From DMER64 sp964554535 (lineage in GTDB: Bacteria > Bacteroidota > Bacteroidia > Bacteroidales > UBA932): a stretch of 64,000 nt of DNA. This document shows, in pieces, positions 18,724 to 26,958 of the stretch. The stretch lies in assembly GCA_964554535.1 (NCBI GenBank), contig CAZKPB010000002.1, forward strand, positions 62,001 through 126,000, written 5' to 3'. Both the position numbers and the translations under genes were made by a program. Numbering within the stretch: position 1 is the first letter of the stretch; each line of letters opens with the position of its first letter. The notes beneath the pieces are model-generated. The model was not told where the DNA came from and searched no databases. It saw only the letters and a list, made by a program, of their open reading frames with translations.

Positions 18724-18894
18724 ATGTTACACAAAAAACCGTTAGAAACCGTTCTGTCTGACAGCCTGCGGGAGCCTTATCTGGCACCGGAGGTGCAGTT
18801 GTTGCTTATGGATACTATTTGTGGTGGTGGTGGTCTGGAAAGTGGAGGCCTTTCTAAAGATATTTACGATTTGGATTATGGAGTAGATTACTAA
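18724..18894 (+). CDS. Small 56-residue protein with Gly-rich centre, acidic Tyr-rich tail
   Basis: ATG at 18724, TAA at 18892-18894. The peptide begins MLHKKPLETVLSDSLREPYL, continues with APEVQLLLMDTICGGGGLES and ends GLSKDIYDLDYGVDY. It has one Cys (residue 33) followed directly by four Gly. The YLAPEVQLLLMDTI part recalls the short (KY)xxPEVEVL-type peptides scattered in Bacteroidetes genomes, often near fimbrillin-like genes; the next gene here is fimbrillin-like. It could be a secreted or modified peptide, or a small structural protein. No maturation enzyme is adjacent. Its own promoter supports expression. Function unknown. Confidence 0.6.
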   Translation: MLHKKPLETVLSDSLREPYLAPEVQLLLMDTICGGGGLESGGLSKDIYDLDYGVDY

Positions 18895-19129
18895 TCCTTG
18901 TCTCGTAAAAAGGGTTTCGTTGATGAAAAAGGGGGTTTCGTTGAAGGCGAGCCCTTTTATTTTGCCCTGTTGTTCGCTTGGCAGAAAGTTGTTTTAATCT
19001 TAATATGCTTAATATCAAGCATATAATTATTCAACAAAAAATCCGTTGAAATTTTTCATTGAGCAAAAAAGGCGTTCGTAGATAAAAAACGCCCGCTGGT
19101 TGATGCTGTATATCTTTATATTGAAGCGC
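18895..19129. other. Non-coding stretch with tandem GGGTTTCGTTGA repeat and weak hairpins
   Basis: GGGTTTCGTTGA occurs at 18912-18923 and 18933-18944, each preceded by an A-run. AAAAAGGG (18926-18933) can pair with CCCTTTT (18952-18958), followed by ATTTT, which looks like a weak terminator of the small gene. Further on GGCGTT (19071-19076) pairs with AACGCC (19088-19093). The rest is A+T-rich and I see no gene. Confidence 0.45.
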
Positions 19130-19161
19130 TTTGGGCATCTGTAATTCCTGATGCACCTTTG
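19130..19161 (+). promoter_or_regulatory. Putative promoter of the fimbrillin-like gene
   Basis: TTTG at 19130-19133 and CACCTTTG at 19154-19161 (one mismatch to TAnnTTTG) are 20 bases apart. The ATG at 19202 would follow a leader of about 34 bases. Confidence 0.4.
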
Positions 19162-19201
19162 TGGCGTTCAAAAAACAAAACAAGTCAAAAAATCAATCGA
19201 T

Positions 19202-20209
19202 ATGAAAAAGTTCAGCATTATTCTTTTAGCAGTTTCCAGCCTCGCGGCTTGTGCTCCTATGGATTCTGTAGAATTGAATTCAAACAATACAACGGCAGTG
19301 AAAAAATTCACTCCTATGGTTTTTACTTCCGCCAACAGCACCAAATTGTCCATCGGCACGGAAGGTAACGGCGTTACCTTCTTCTGGGACCAAGGCGATG
19401 CGATTGGTATATTTGCCGTTTCATCCAATTGTTCCGCAAAAAATGTAGAAGCTTCCATTTCTGAAGGTATCGGTTCCAATATGGGCGTGTTTATGACAAA
19501 TGCCCGCATAGATTTGACGGAAGGTGAAGACAACAATTTGTTGGTATATTATCCTCGTACAAATTATGCAAATTACTCTGCAGAAGCAAATACAATCAGC
19601 GGATTAACCTTAGCTGCCGAGCAAATTCAAAGCGCCGCCAATAACAGCGAACATCTTGGAAAATACGATTTCGGCTACGACATGAACGTAATTTCCACCT
19701 CTGTTGACGCACCTGTAACCTTTACCCTGAATCACGCAGTAACCACCCTTCGTATAAATTTTACCACTGAAAAATATCTAGACTACAGCGTGAAGAGCGT
19801 GACCCTCACGACCGATGAAGGTGAAGCCCTGGCAGCCCACAAGTACTCGGCAGAATTGATCAGCAATACCGAGTCCAACATCTACGTAACCAACGGCGCA
19901 TCCAACAGCGTGAAGGTTACCTTGACAAATGCGACGCCTCTAACCGAAAACGGCAAAATGTATATGACCGTGCTTCCCGCCGACCTTACCGGAAAAACAT
20001 TCAAATACACGGTAGAGTTAGTAAAAGAGGGAGCAACCAAAGTGGTTTTGGAAGGAGAACGCCAGGCCGGTGGCGCAGCATTGCTCCGCAGCAAAATCTA
20101 CTCCTTGAACCTGAAACTGGATACCTTCACCGAACTGGCATACAACGGCAATGGTAACGGTAACGGCAACTTCAACGGCAACGGCAACACCGACGGCGGA
20201 AACCAATAG
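19202..20209 (+). CDS. Fimbrillin-like (Mfa/FimA superfamily) lipoprotein
   Basis: 335 residues from the ATG at 19202. Lipoprotein signal (IILLAVSSLAAC, Cys near residue 17) and the fimbrillin-family core: VTFFWDQGDAIGIFAVSS, a YYP segment, a second strand block with VTFTLNHAVTTLRI and YMTVLPADLTGKTF. The tail is a Gly-Asn repeat (GNGNGNGNFNGNGN). These proteins are exported, lipidated and often assembled into fimbriae after Rgp-type cleavage. No usher-like or anchor genes follow, so it may act alone. Confidence 0.78.
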   Translation: MKKFSIILLAVSSLAACAPMDSVELNSNNTTAVKKFTPMVFTSANSTKLSIGTEGNGVTFFWDQGDAIGIFAVSSNCSAKNVEASISEGIGSNMGVFMTNARIDLTEGEDNNLLVYYPRTNYANYSAEANTISGLTLAAEQIQSAANNSEHLGKYDFGYDMNVISTSVDAPVTFTLNHAVTTLRINFTTEKYLDYSVKSVTLTTDEGEALAAHKYSAELISNTESNIYVTNGASNSVKVTLTNATPLTENGKMYMTVLPADLTGKTFKYTVELVKEGATKVVLEGERQAGGAALLRSKIYSLNLKLDTFTELAYNGNGNGNGNFNGNGNTDGGNQ

Positions 20210-20211
20210 TC

Positions 20212-21516
20212 TTAATTGAAAATTCTTCGGGCCGCGGGATACAGATTGTTAGTGCGGTTCCCCAGATGCTTCACAAAACCTAACGGAAGGCCACAGTACT
20301 TTACAAGTACGTGGCCTTTCTGCTGTAAAGGCGGCAGGTTCAAGGGCTGGCGGCGCAGGTAGGTTTGGGCTTCTTCCAAAGAGGCGTCGTAGGCGGGGAA
20401 GGCGTCCGAGCGCAGGTCCAGGGCCAGGGCCAGGTCGGCGTGCGGAATCCAGTCCTTTCCCTTTTGGGTGGCCACGGCTATGCCCGAATGGACCACGCAC
20501 AGGTGCTGTTCTAAGAAAGCCATCTCCGTGGCGCAAGCGGCCGGAACGGCCTTGAGCAAGTCTCCTTTCTGATAGTACAGGTAGTCTCCTTCCAGCGGGG
20601 TGGGATGGCCTGTGATGGGGCGGGCGGGGTGTTTGCCGGCAGAGGGGCTGAAACGGGGGCGTGAACCGGGGGTGGCGGCCTCACCCTTTTGCATCAGGGC
20701 CAGAAAGAATCCTTCCCCGCAGGTGGCGGGAGGCAGAAACTTCTGCCACGGCCGTAAAAGGTGCGCGTCAAAGGTCTGTTGCATCCATTCCACCTGGTCC
20801 TGGTCTTCAAAATGATTGAAGGTGCAGGTGCTGTAAGCCAGAATGCCTCCGGGTCGCAGGACGGGCCATAAATCGGAAATAATGCGTTTCTGGCGGGCGG
20901 CGCAAAGTGCTACGTTGGCCGGGCTCCATTGTTCCCGGGCCGCCGGATCTTTGCGGAACATCCCCTCGCCCGAGCAGGGGGCGTCTACTAAGACCACGTC
21001 AAACCATCCGCCCAGTTCACCGAAAGCGGAAGGGTCGTTGCGGGTGACCGTCACCTGTGCGTAGCCCCATTTGGCGATATTCTCGGCCAGTGAGGCGGTC
21101 CGGCCCGATATGGGCTCGTTACTCACCAGCAGGCTTCCCGGGGGAAGGAGGTCCAGCAACAGGGTGGATTTGCCTCCGGGGGCGGCGCAGGCGTCCAAGA
21201 CGCGCAGCGGCCCGGGGCTCCAATAGTCTTTCAGTTGCCAGACGGCCATGCTAGAGGCTTCCTGGACGTAATACGCCCCCGCGTGAAACAGCGGGTCGGT
21301 GCCGAATACGGGACGTCGGGGCAGGGAATACCCTTGCGGGCACCAGGGAACGGGGTTGGACTCGGCCAAAAACGGAGGGAGAGAGTGCAGGCGGTTACGA
21401 CGCACCGGATGCAACCGCACAGAGGGGAACGGCACTTCTTCCAATGCGGCAAGCAGGGGGGGTATGTCGCAGGCTGTTATGGATTGGTGCAACAGTTCTA
21501 TAAAGGCAGCATCCAT
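20212..21516 (-). CDS. rsmF: rRNA cytosine-C5 methyltransferase, RsmF/NOL1-NOP2-Sun type
   Basis: 434 residues. SAM-binding region VLDACAAPGGKSTLLL (about 105-120), motif IV VDAPCSGEGMFRKD and motif VI YSTCTFNHFEDQ with the catalytic Cys. The C-terminal ~130 residues form the RsmF-type extra domain. It should methylate one cytosine in 16S rRNA; which position cannot be told from sequence. The last base is 3 bases from the convergent fimbrillin-like stop. Strikingly GC-rich compared with neighbours. Confidence 0.9.
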   Translation of the reverse strand: MDAAFIELLHQSITACDIPPLLAALEEVPFPSVRLHPVRRNRLHSLPPFLAESNPVPWCPQGYSLPRRPVFGTDPLFHAGAYYVQEASSMAVWQLKDYWSPGPLRVLDACAAPGGKSTLLLDLLPPGSLLVSNEPISGRTASLAENIAKWGYAQVTVTRNDPSAFGELGGWFDVVLVDAPCSGEGMFRKDPAAREQWSPANVALCAARQKRIISDLWPVLRPGGILAYSTCTFNHFEDQDQVEWMQQTFDAHLLRPWQKFLPPATCGEGFFLALMQKGEAATPGSRPRFSPSAGKHPARPITGHPTPLEGDYLYYQKGDLLKAVPAACATEMAFLEQHLCVVHSGIAVATQKGKDWIPHADLALALDLRSDAFPAYDASLEEAQTYLRRQPLNLPPLQQKGHVLVKYCGLPLGFVKHLGNRTNNLYPAARRIFN

Positions 21517-21529
21517 AGTCCGCGAACGA

Positions 21530-21958
21530 CTATACTTGAGCCGAGGGAATGGGCTGGTTCAATCCGGCAGCCAACTGTGCACTGAACTGGTTGACCAGTT
21601 CTTTGAGTTTGCCGCCCAACATCATTTTGAACATCATATTGAGTTCGGCATCCAGGTCCAGTTGCAGGGTGCAGCCTTCCGGGGTGGGGTTGAGGTTGAC
21701 GTTGATGGTAAAGCTAAACGGTACGTTTCCGTATTGTTGCAGCACCACTAGGGTAGGGGCTACCCGTTGCACTACCTGTACGCCCATTTCCATTCCCTGC
21801 ACTTTGGTGAGGATGGAATCGGGGGTAAGAGTGACTTGTTCTTTTTTATCTTCGGGCAATTTGTCGGCAAAGCGTGACAGGTCGGTGAATAATTCAAAGA
21901 CCATCGTGGCCGGCTTGTTTATTTGTTGGATGTCTCCGGTTACGTGTGTGTTTCCCAT
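21530..21958 (-). CDS. SRPBCC-fold (START-like) protein
   Basis: 142 residues, no signal peptide. The opening NKPATMVFELFTDLSRFADK and the alternating beta pattern, ending with a long amphipathic helix (MMLGGKLKELVNQFSAQLAA), match small SRPBCC ligand-binding proteins. Partner or ligand unknown. It sits between pyrE (16 bases upstream) and the rRNA methyltransferase (13 bases downstream), so the three may form one operon. Confidence 0.78.
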   Translation of the reverse strand: MGNTHVTGDIQQINKPATMVFELFTDLSRFADKLPEDKKEQVTLTPDSILTKVQGMEMGVQVVQRVAPTLVVLQQYGNVPFSFTINVNLNPTPEGCTLQLDLDAELNMMFKMMLGGKLKELVNQFSAQLAAGLNQPIPSAQV

Positions 21959-21974
21959 AAATGGCGGATTGTGG

Positions 21975-22610
21975 TTATTGTTGCCCCCAGGTGTTGGGTG
22001 TCAGCCGCCAGGAACGCAAGGTTTCCAGCTGGCTGTCGGAAATATATTGCTTGGCAACGGCTTCTTCAATAAGAGAATCATAATGAGTAAGCGTGCGCAG
22101 GACGCAGTTGGCCTTTTCAAAGGCGCGGCGGGCGATGTCAAAATTGTAGGAAAAGATGGCCACTATTCCCAATACATTGGCCCCGTTGTTGCGCAGGCAA
22201 TTCACGGCCGAGAGGGCAGACTGTCCGGTGGAAATGAGGTCTTCCACCACCACTACGGCCGCATTGCGGTCAAAGCTGCCTTCAATCTGGGCGCCGGTCC
22301 CGTGGTCTTTGGGCTTGGGTCGCACATAGATGAAAGGTTTGTGCAGACGGTCTGCAATGAGGGCTCCCATAGCAATGGCTCCTGTGGCAATCCCCGCCAC
22401 TACTTCGGTCTTGGGATAGTGCTGGCTTATCAGTTGGCAGAGTTGCTCGCATACGTATGAACGTGCATCCGGAACTGACAGCAGTTTGCGGTTGTCACAA
22501 TAAATGGGTGACTTCCATCCGGATGCCCAAGTGAACGGTTCCTCGGGGCGTAAACGCACGGCTTGAATATCCAGTAAATGCCGTGCCACGATCTTATCAG
22601 TAGAATCCAT
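21975..22610 (-). CDS. pyrE: Orotate phosphoribosyltransferase
   Basis: Converts orotate and PRPP to OMP in pyrimidine synthesis. The PRPP-binding motif is AVVVVEDLISTGQSA and the substrate loop includes RPKPKDHGTG. I chose the ATG at 22608-22610 (MDSTDKIVARHLLDIQA), which aligns with the usual start of Bacteroidales PyrE; in-frame starts at 22628 and 22643 would add short non-conserved residues. 211 residues. Another pyrimidine gene, pyrF, starts at the end of the window but is not linked. Confidence 0.94.
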   Translation of the reverse strand: MDSTDKIVARHLLDIQAVRLRPEEPFTWASGWKSPIYCDNRKLLSVPDARSYVCEQLCQLISQHYPKTEVVAGIATGAIAMGALIADRLHKPFIYVRPKPKDHGTGAQIEGSFDRNAAVVVVEDLISTGQSALSAVNCLRNNGANVLGIVAIFSYNFDIARRAFEKANCVLRTLTHYDSLIEEAVAKQYISDSQLETLRSWRLTPNTWGQQ

Positions 22611-22748
22611 ATTAACGTTATTTTGCATGTAAAATACCTGCACAAGTTGCTATAATTATCACTTATACAACCGTTTGCAAGGTCTTGCGACCTTGGGTGG
22701 GGTTGTTGGTTTACTTCGCTTCGCTCAGGCGCTCAGTTCCTTCGCTTG

Positions 22749-22766
22749 GGCGGCCACCCGGCCGCC
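22749..22766. other. GC-rich hairpin in the pyrE-NUDIX intergenic region
   Basis: GGCGGCC (22749-22755) and GGCCGCC (22760-22766) are perfect 7-bp arms around ACCC. The surrounding 22,670-22,780 stretch is rich in CGCT and GCTTCG words and holds no gene. No T-run follows on the plus strand, so a simple terminator is not clear. Confidence 0.5.
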
Positions 22767-22790
22767 GTGTCGCTGACGTTCCTTAATAGG

Positions 22791-22816
22791 TTAAGTTTCG
22801 CACGTACGAAACTTAA
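22791..22816. promoter_or_regulatory. Perfect 10-bp inverted repeat just upstream of the NUDIX -7 box (candidate operator)
   Basis: TTAAGTTTCG (22791-22800) and its exact reverse complement CGAAACTTAA (22807-22816) flank CACGTA. The repeat covers the place where the -33 box of the promoter would be, and ends 7 bases before TATCTTTG. A dimeric repressor or activator site is the natural reading. Confidence 0.55.
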
Positions 22817-22823
22817 ATAAAGT

Positions 22824-22831
22824 TATCTTTG
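22824..22831 (+). promoter_or_regulatory. -7 element TATCTTTG before NUDIX gene
   Basis: Exact TAnnTTTG. The ATG at 22839 is 7 bases after it, so transcription should start at or next to the start codon (leaderless). No TTTG -33 box is present; the inverted repeat occupies that place. Confidence 0.6.
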
Positions 22832-22838
22832 TCCACAA

Positions 22839-23474
22839 ATGTACAGAATTTTCTTTAATAACAGATGCTTGACCGTATGTACGATAGATGATCCTTTATG
22901 TCAAGATCCCTGCGTATATGTTTACCACCCCAAAACGGAAGAAATTTGGGAAGAGTTACCGGTTACTTTTGAGTGTATGCTGCACGTACAGCACTTGGTG
23001 GTACCTGTGGACCATCCGCAGGAGTGCTTTCTAAAAATATGCGGTGCTTTTGAGATACTGTCGGCGGCCGGTGGACTGGTCACCAATGCACAGGGAGATT
23101 TGCTGATGATTTACCGCTTTGATTTATGGGACCTTCCCAAGGGGAAGCAGGAAGAGGGAGAGGATATCCGCACTACCGCCTTACGGGAAGTAGAAGAAGA
23201 AACCGGTGTGGAAGGCCTGCAAATCACTCATCCCGACCCGGTGCTGACGTATCATTGTTATTATTATGAGGGAAATCTTATGCTCAAACGGACGTATTGG
23301 TTTGAGATGACCACCCTATCAGAAAAGACCCTCATTCCACAAACGGAAGAGGGTATAGAAAAAGTGGAATGGGTTCCTGCGGCGCAGATCACAGACCGTC
23401 TGGCCCGTACCTATGCCTCTTTGCGGCAGTTGCTGCAAGGATTTGCCCATGCGGCAGCGGGTGAAGGTTGTTAA
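22839..23474 (+). CDS. NUDIX hydrolase
   Basis: 211 residues. The NUDIX box runs GKQEEGEDIRTTALREVEEE then TGV, fitting Gx5Ex7REUxEExGU, at about residues 103-125. It hydrolyses nucleoside diphosphate linked to another group; substrate not predictable. The first ~75 residues before the NUDIX fold are a separate small segment with several Cys, seen in Bacteroidetes members. The 3' end overlaps the convergent STAS gene by 4 bases. Confidence 0.88.
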   Translation: MYRIFFNNRCLTVCTIDDPLCQDPCVYVYHPKTEEIWEELPVTFECMLHVQHLVVPVDHPQECFLKICGAFEILSAAGGLVTNAQGDLLMIYRFDLWDLPKGKQEEGEDIRTTALREVEEETGVEGLQITHPDPVLTYHCYYYEGNLMLKRTYWFEMTTLSEKTLIPQTEEGIEKVEWVPAAQITDRLARTYASLRQLLQGFAHAAAGEGC

Positions 23475-23770
23475 ATGATGGTTAAAATATTGGAAAAACC
23501 GGTGAGGTCAAAGATTTCTTTGATTTCAGGACGCAGGCCGCGAATCTGCAACTTGCCGCCCTTGCCCGTGATGTTTTTCTGAAGCATCAGCAGTTGGCGC
23601 AATCCGGAACTGCTTATGTATTCCAAATCTTTGCATTCCACCAATAGTTCTTTGGTGTCGCTTTGCATAAGAGGGGCGACTGCCGCTTCAAATATGGACG
23701 AGTTGCCCGTGTCCATTCTACCGCTTACCGAGATTACGGGAACGGTGTCTGTGCTGATATTGACTTCCAT
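23471..23770 (-). CDS. STAS-domain protein (anti-sigma factor antagonist type)
   Basis: 99 residues: one STAS domain with the phosphorylatable-serine region LEYISSSGLRQLL (about residues 49-61). In partner-switching systems such proteins bind a GHKL kinase and are controlled by Ser phosphorylation. Two GHKL ATPases occur at 53,522 and 56,328 in this window, but linkage is only speculative. It has its own promoter and is not part of the nqr operon. Confidence 0.88.
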   Translation of the reverse strand: MEVNISTDTVPVISVSGRMDTGNSSIFEAAVAPLMQSDTKELLVECKDLEYISSSGLRQLLMLQKNITGKGGKLQIRGLRPEIKEIFDLTGFSNILTII

Positions 23771-23793
23771 AGTATAATGTGGGTTATTTTGAA

Positions 23794-23824
23794 CAAAGAT
23801 AATTATTCGGCCCTATCCGCCAAA
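23794..23824 (-). promoter_or_regulatory. Consensus Bacteroidetes promoter for the STAS gene
   Basis: On the minus strand TTTG (23824-23821) and TATCTTTG (23801-23794) are spaced exactly 19 bases. The ATG at 23770 follows with a leader of about 16 bases. The -33 box lies in the last codons of nqrF. Confidence 0.7.
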
Positions 23825-25057
23825 GTCATCGTAGTTAATATTATCTGGCGATACTCCCAAATTATCCAACAGGGAGACCACGGCGGCCGTCATTAAGGGA
23901 GGTCCGCACAGATAGTACTCTATATCTTCCGGGGCGCTGTGGGCGGAAAGGTAGTTGTCAAACAATACTTGGTGAATAAAGCCCGTGGGGCCTTCCCAAC
24001 GGTCTTCCGGTTTGGGGTCTGATAAGGCAATATGAAAAGAGAAATTGTCAAATTCGCGGGCTATTTTTTCAAATTCCTCCACGTAGAAGAGTTCTTTGCG
24101 GGAGCGCGCCCCGTACCATAAAGAGACACGGTCCGAGGTGTGCAGGGTATAGAAAAGATGAAACAAATGCGATCGCATGGGAGCCATTCCGGCGCCACCC
24201 CCAATAAATAACTTTTCCCCGGCCTCCTCCTTTAGGAAAAATTCGCCGTAAGGCCCTGATACCGTCACTTTGTCTCCCGGTTTGCAGGAGAACAGATAGG
24301 ACGAGCTGATGCCCGGATTGACGTTCATAAAGGTGCCTTTGGCACGGTCCCACGGTGGAGTGGCTATGCGGACGTTGAGCAGAATGCGGTCTCCCTCGGC
24401 CGGATGATTGGCCATGGAATAGGCCCTGAAGGCATATTCTTTGTTGTGCATGGTCAAGTCCCACAGATGCATCTGGTCCCAGTCTTGTCGGTATTCCGGG
24501 GCCACGTCCATATTTTTGTAGGAAACGGTGACAGGGGGAATGTCCACCTGGAAAAATCCACCCGAGCGGAAAGCCAGATGTTCTCCGGCCGGCAGTTGCA
24601 GGGCCAGTTCTTTAATAAAAGTGGCCACATTACGGTTGCTTACCACTTCACATTCCCATTTTTTAATACCCATCACTTCCCGAGGAATTTCAATCTCCAT
24701 GTTGTCCCGCACTTTTACCTGGCATCCCAACCGCCATTGCTGCTGACGCTGCCGCCGGGTAAAAAAGCCGGTTTCGGTAGGTAATATGGAGCCGCCGCCA
24801 CTGACGATACGGCATTTGCACAATCCGCAGGTGCCGCTGCCTCCGCAGGCCGAGGGAAGGTAGATTTTTTCTCGGGCCAGGGTGGAAAGCAGGCTTTCTC
24901 CGGGTTCCACTTCCAGCTTTTTTTCCCCGTTGATGGCAAGAGTGACTTTTCCCCCCGGTGAAAGACGTTTTTTGGCATACAACAGCAAGGCCACCAAAAG
25001 CAGGGTGAGGATCAATGCGCAGCCGCAGGAGAGAATTATCAGTGAAAGAGTAGTCAT
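23813..25057 (-). CDS. nqrF: Na+-translocating NADH:quinone reductase subunit F
   Basis: 414 residues from the ATG at 25057 (MTTLSLIILSCG); the longer frame to 25096 overlaps nqrE. One N-terminal helix, a [2Fe-2S] domain (SACGGSGTCGLCKC plus a later Cys in RLGCQV), an FAD domain with RAYSMANHP and an NADH domain with FIGGGAGMAP. It is the NADH entry point of Nqr. Last gene of nqrABCDEF. Confidence 0.95.
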   Translation of the reverse strand: MTTLSLIILSCGCALILTLLLVALLLYAKKRLSPGGKVTLAINGEKKLEVEPGESLLSTLAREKIYLPSACGGSGTCGLCKCRIVSGGGSILPTETGFFTRRQRQQQWRLGCQVKVRDNMEIEIPREVMGIKKWECEVVSNRNVATFIKELALQLPAGEHLAFRSGGFFQVDIPPVTVSYKNMDVAPEYRQDWDQMHLWDLTMHNKEYAFRAYSMANHPAEGDRILLNVRIATPPWDRAKGTFMNVNPGISSSYLFSCKPGDKVTVSGPYGEFFLKEEAGEKLFIGGGAGMAPMRSHLFHLFYTLHTSDRVSLWYGARSRKELFYVEEFEKIAREFDNFSFHIALSDPKPEDRWEGPTGFIHQVLFDNYLSAHSAPEDIEYYLCGPPLMTAAVVSLLDNLGVSPDNINYDDFGG

Positions 25058-25061
25058 CAAA

Positions 25062-25679
25062 TCAAAGTTGTATGCCCATAAAACACATAAAGGCAATGCC
25101 CATGAGTCCCGTAATGATAAATGTGATACCCAGTCCCCTAAGGGGTACCGGAATATTAGAGTAGCTCAGTTTTTCCCTTATGGCGGCCAGGGCCACAATA
25201 GCCAGCAGCCATCCCACCCCGGAACCGGCGGCATAAGCAGTTACTTGGCCTATATTTTCATAGTTCCGCTCCTGCATGAACAGCGAAGCGCCCATAATGG
25301 CACAGTTTACCGCTATAAGCGGCAGAAAAATGCCCAGGCTGTTATACAGCGATGGCAGGTATTTTTCCACCACCATTTCCACCAGTTGTACCATGGCGGC
25401 TATGACGGCAATAAAGAGGATGAAGCTGAGGAAACTCAAGTCTACGGTGGCGTATTTGTCCCCCAGCCACGCCAGGGCGCCCGGAGACAACAGGTATTTG
25501 TCAAGCAGGTAATTTACGGGTACGGTGATGAGCAATACAAACAACACGGCGGTTCCCAGGCCGGCCGCTGTCTTTACGGTCTTTGAAACGGCCAGAAAAG
25601 AGCACATTCCCAAAAAGAAGGAGAAGATCATATTGTCTATGAAAACCGACTTGACAAATATATGCAGCAGCTGTTCCAT
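25062..25679 (-). CDS. nqrE: Na+-translocating NADH:quinone reductase subunit E
   Basis: 205 residues, six transmembrane helices. Characteristic VKSVFIDNMIFSFFLGMCSF near the start; the Cys in that stretch and one in NCAIMGASLF match the NqrD/E cysteines that hold the membrane iron centre. Starts 3 bases after nqrD. Confidence 0.95.
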   Translation of the reverse strand: MEQLLHIFVKSVFIDNMIFSFFLGMCSFLAVSKTVKTAAGLGTAVLFVLLITVPVNYLLDKYLLSPGALAWLGDKYATVDLSFLSFILFIAVIAAMVQLVEMVVEKYLPSLYNSLGIFLPLIAVNCAIMGASLFMQERNYENIGQVTAYAAGSGVGWLLAIVALAAIREKLSYSNIPVPLRGLGITFIITGLMGIAFMCFMGIQL

Positions 25680-25682
25680 AAT

Positions 25683-26318
25683 CTATGACTTCTGGTTTTT
25701 ATTGCCGGCATTATCCGGCGTTACGGAGCGCTGGATCCATATAAGTATTCCTATCAGAATCAAAGCCATTGGGGGTAATACAAACAGGCCGTTGTTCTGG
25801 TAAAATCCTCCGTGCGACTCGTACCAGCTTTGGGGAATCACGGGTACACCAAACAAAGTGCCGGCCCCTATCAGTTCTCTGAAAAAGGCCACAATCAGCA
25901 GCACCAGACCATACCCCACCCCGTTGGCCAGACCGTCCAGCAGTGAGGGCAGCGGTTTGTGTGACAGGGCAAAACCTTCCACGCGTCCCATAATGATACA
26001 ATTAGTAATGATGAGGCCCACGAAGACGGAAAGTTGTTTGCTTACCGTGTAGGCGTAGGCTTTCAACACCTGGTCCACTACAATAACCAGTGTGGAAATG
26101 ACCACCAGTTGCACAATAATTCGTATGCGGTTGGGAATGGTGTTCCGCAACAGGGAAAGAATAAAATTGGACAGAGCGGCCACGACGGTTACGGACAGCG
26201 CCATTACCGCTGCCGGTTCCATTTTGGCCGTCACCGCCAGGGCCGAACAGATACCCAGAACCAATACCGATACCGGATTGTTTTTAAACAGAGGCCCTAT
26301 GATGATTTTATTTTCCAT
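25683..26318 (-). CDS. nqrD: Na+-translocating NADH:quinone reductase subunit D
   Basis: 211 residues, six transmembrane helices. VLVLGICSALAVTAKMEPA and IITNCIIMGRVEGFAL are the NqrD signatures and contain the conserved Cys residues. Start overlaps the end of nqrC by 11 bases, indicating translational coupling. Confidence 0.95.
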   Translation of the reverse strand: MENKIIIGPLFKNNPVSVLVLGICSALAVTAKMEPAAVMALSVTVVAALSNFILSLLRNTIPNRIRIIVQLVVISTLVIVVDQVLKAYAYTVSKQLSVFVGLIITNCIIMGRVEGFALSHKPLPSLLDGLANGVGYGLVLLIVAFFRELIGAGTLFGVPVIPQSWYESHGGFYQNNGLFVLPPMALILIGILIWIQRSVTPDNAGNKNQKS

Positions 26319-26958
26319 TTTGCAGATAATCTATATAGGGTTCCAGTCCGGTCCGTATCATATTTTCCACTCCCCGGCTGGTCAGCGTGCCGCCGGAAAT
26401 GGCGTCCACACTGCCCGGAAGGGCTGTGGCACTGCCTTTTTTCGACAGGGTGATGGAGATGAACCTGCCTGATTTGAACAGCGTTTTTCCTTCAAAGCGT
26501 TGGCCAAACTCGGCCGTGGAAATTTCGGCCCCCAGGCCCGGTGTTTCTCCCTTGTGGTCAAATACGGCCCCACAGATGGTGTTGCGGTCACTGTCTATGG
26601 CCAAGTATCCCCAGATGGGGCCCCATAATCCCTGACCGTGCAGGGGAATCACGTACTGCGGGGTTGCGTTGGGTTGCCGACACAAATATATGGGTAGCAA
26701 CTCCCCGGTGACGGCTGTGTCCGTGATAAAGCGGGTGTACCTTTCGTCTATATAGGCATTGCGGTCTTTGGCCGCCAGGTAGTCCCCTTCCAGATGGACG
26801 GCCCGCAGGACATATAGGCGTTCCTCGGCCAATCGGTTGCTTTGCTGCCGGGGGCCCAGATAGACGGCTACCACGGACAGCAGGGCCGCCGCCGCCAGAA
26901 TAAGCGCTGCGGCGTAGGCCAGCGTATAGGCATTTCCGTTGCGTGTGCTATCTTTCAT
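26308..26958 (-). CDS. nqrC: Na+-translocating NADH:quinone reductase subunit C
   Basis: 216 residues from the ATG at 26958 (the frame also opens with a TTG at 26967). One N-terminal helix, then the periplasmic FMN-binding domain. The covalent-flavin motif reads SGGTLTSRGV, with the acceptor Thr preserved and Gly where Vibrio has Ala. Overlaps nqrB by 11 bases. Confidence 0.94.
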   Translation of the reverse strand: MKDSTRNGNAYTLAYAAALILAAAALLSVVAVYLGPRQQSNRLAEERLYVLRAVHLEGDYLAAKDRNAYIDERYTRFITDTAVTGELLPIYLCRQPNATPQYVIPLHGQGLWGPIWGYLAIDSDRNTICGAVFDHKGETPGLGAEISTAEFGQRFEGKTLFKSGRFISITLSKKGSATALPGSVDAISGGTLTSRGVENMIRTGLEPYIDYLQNGK

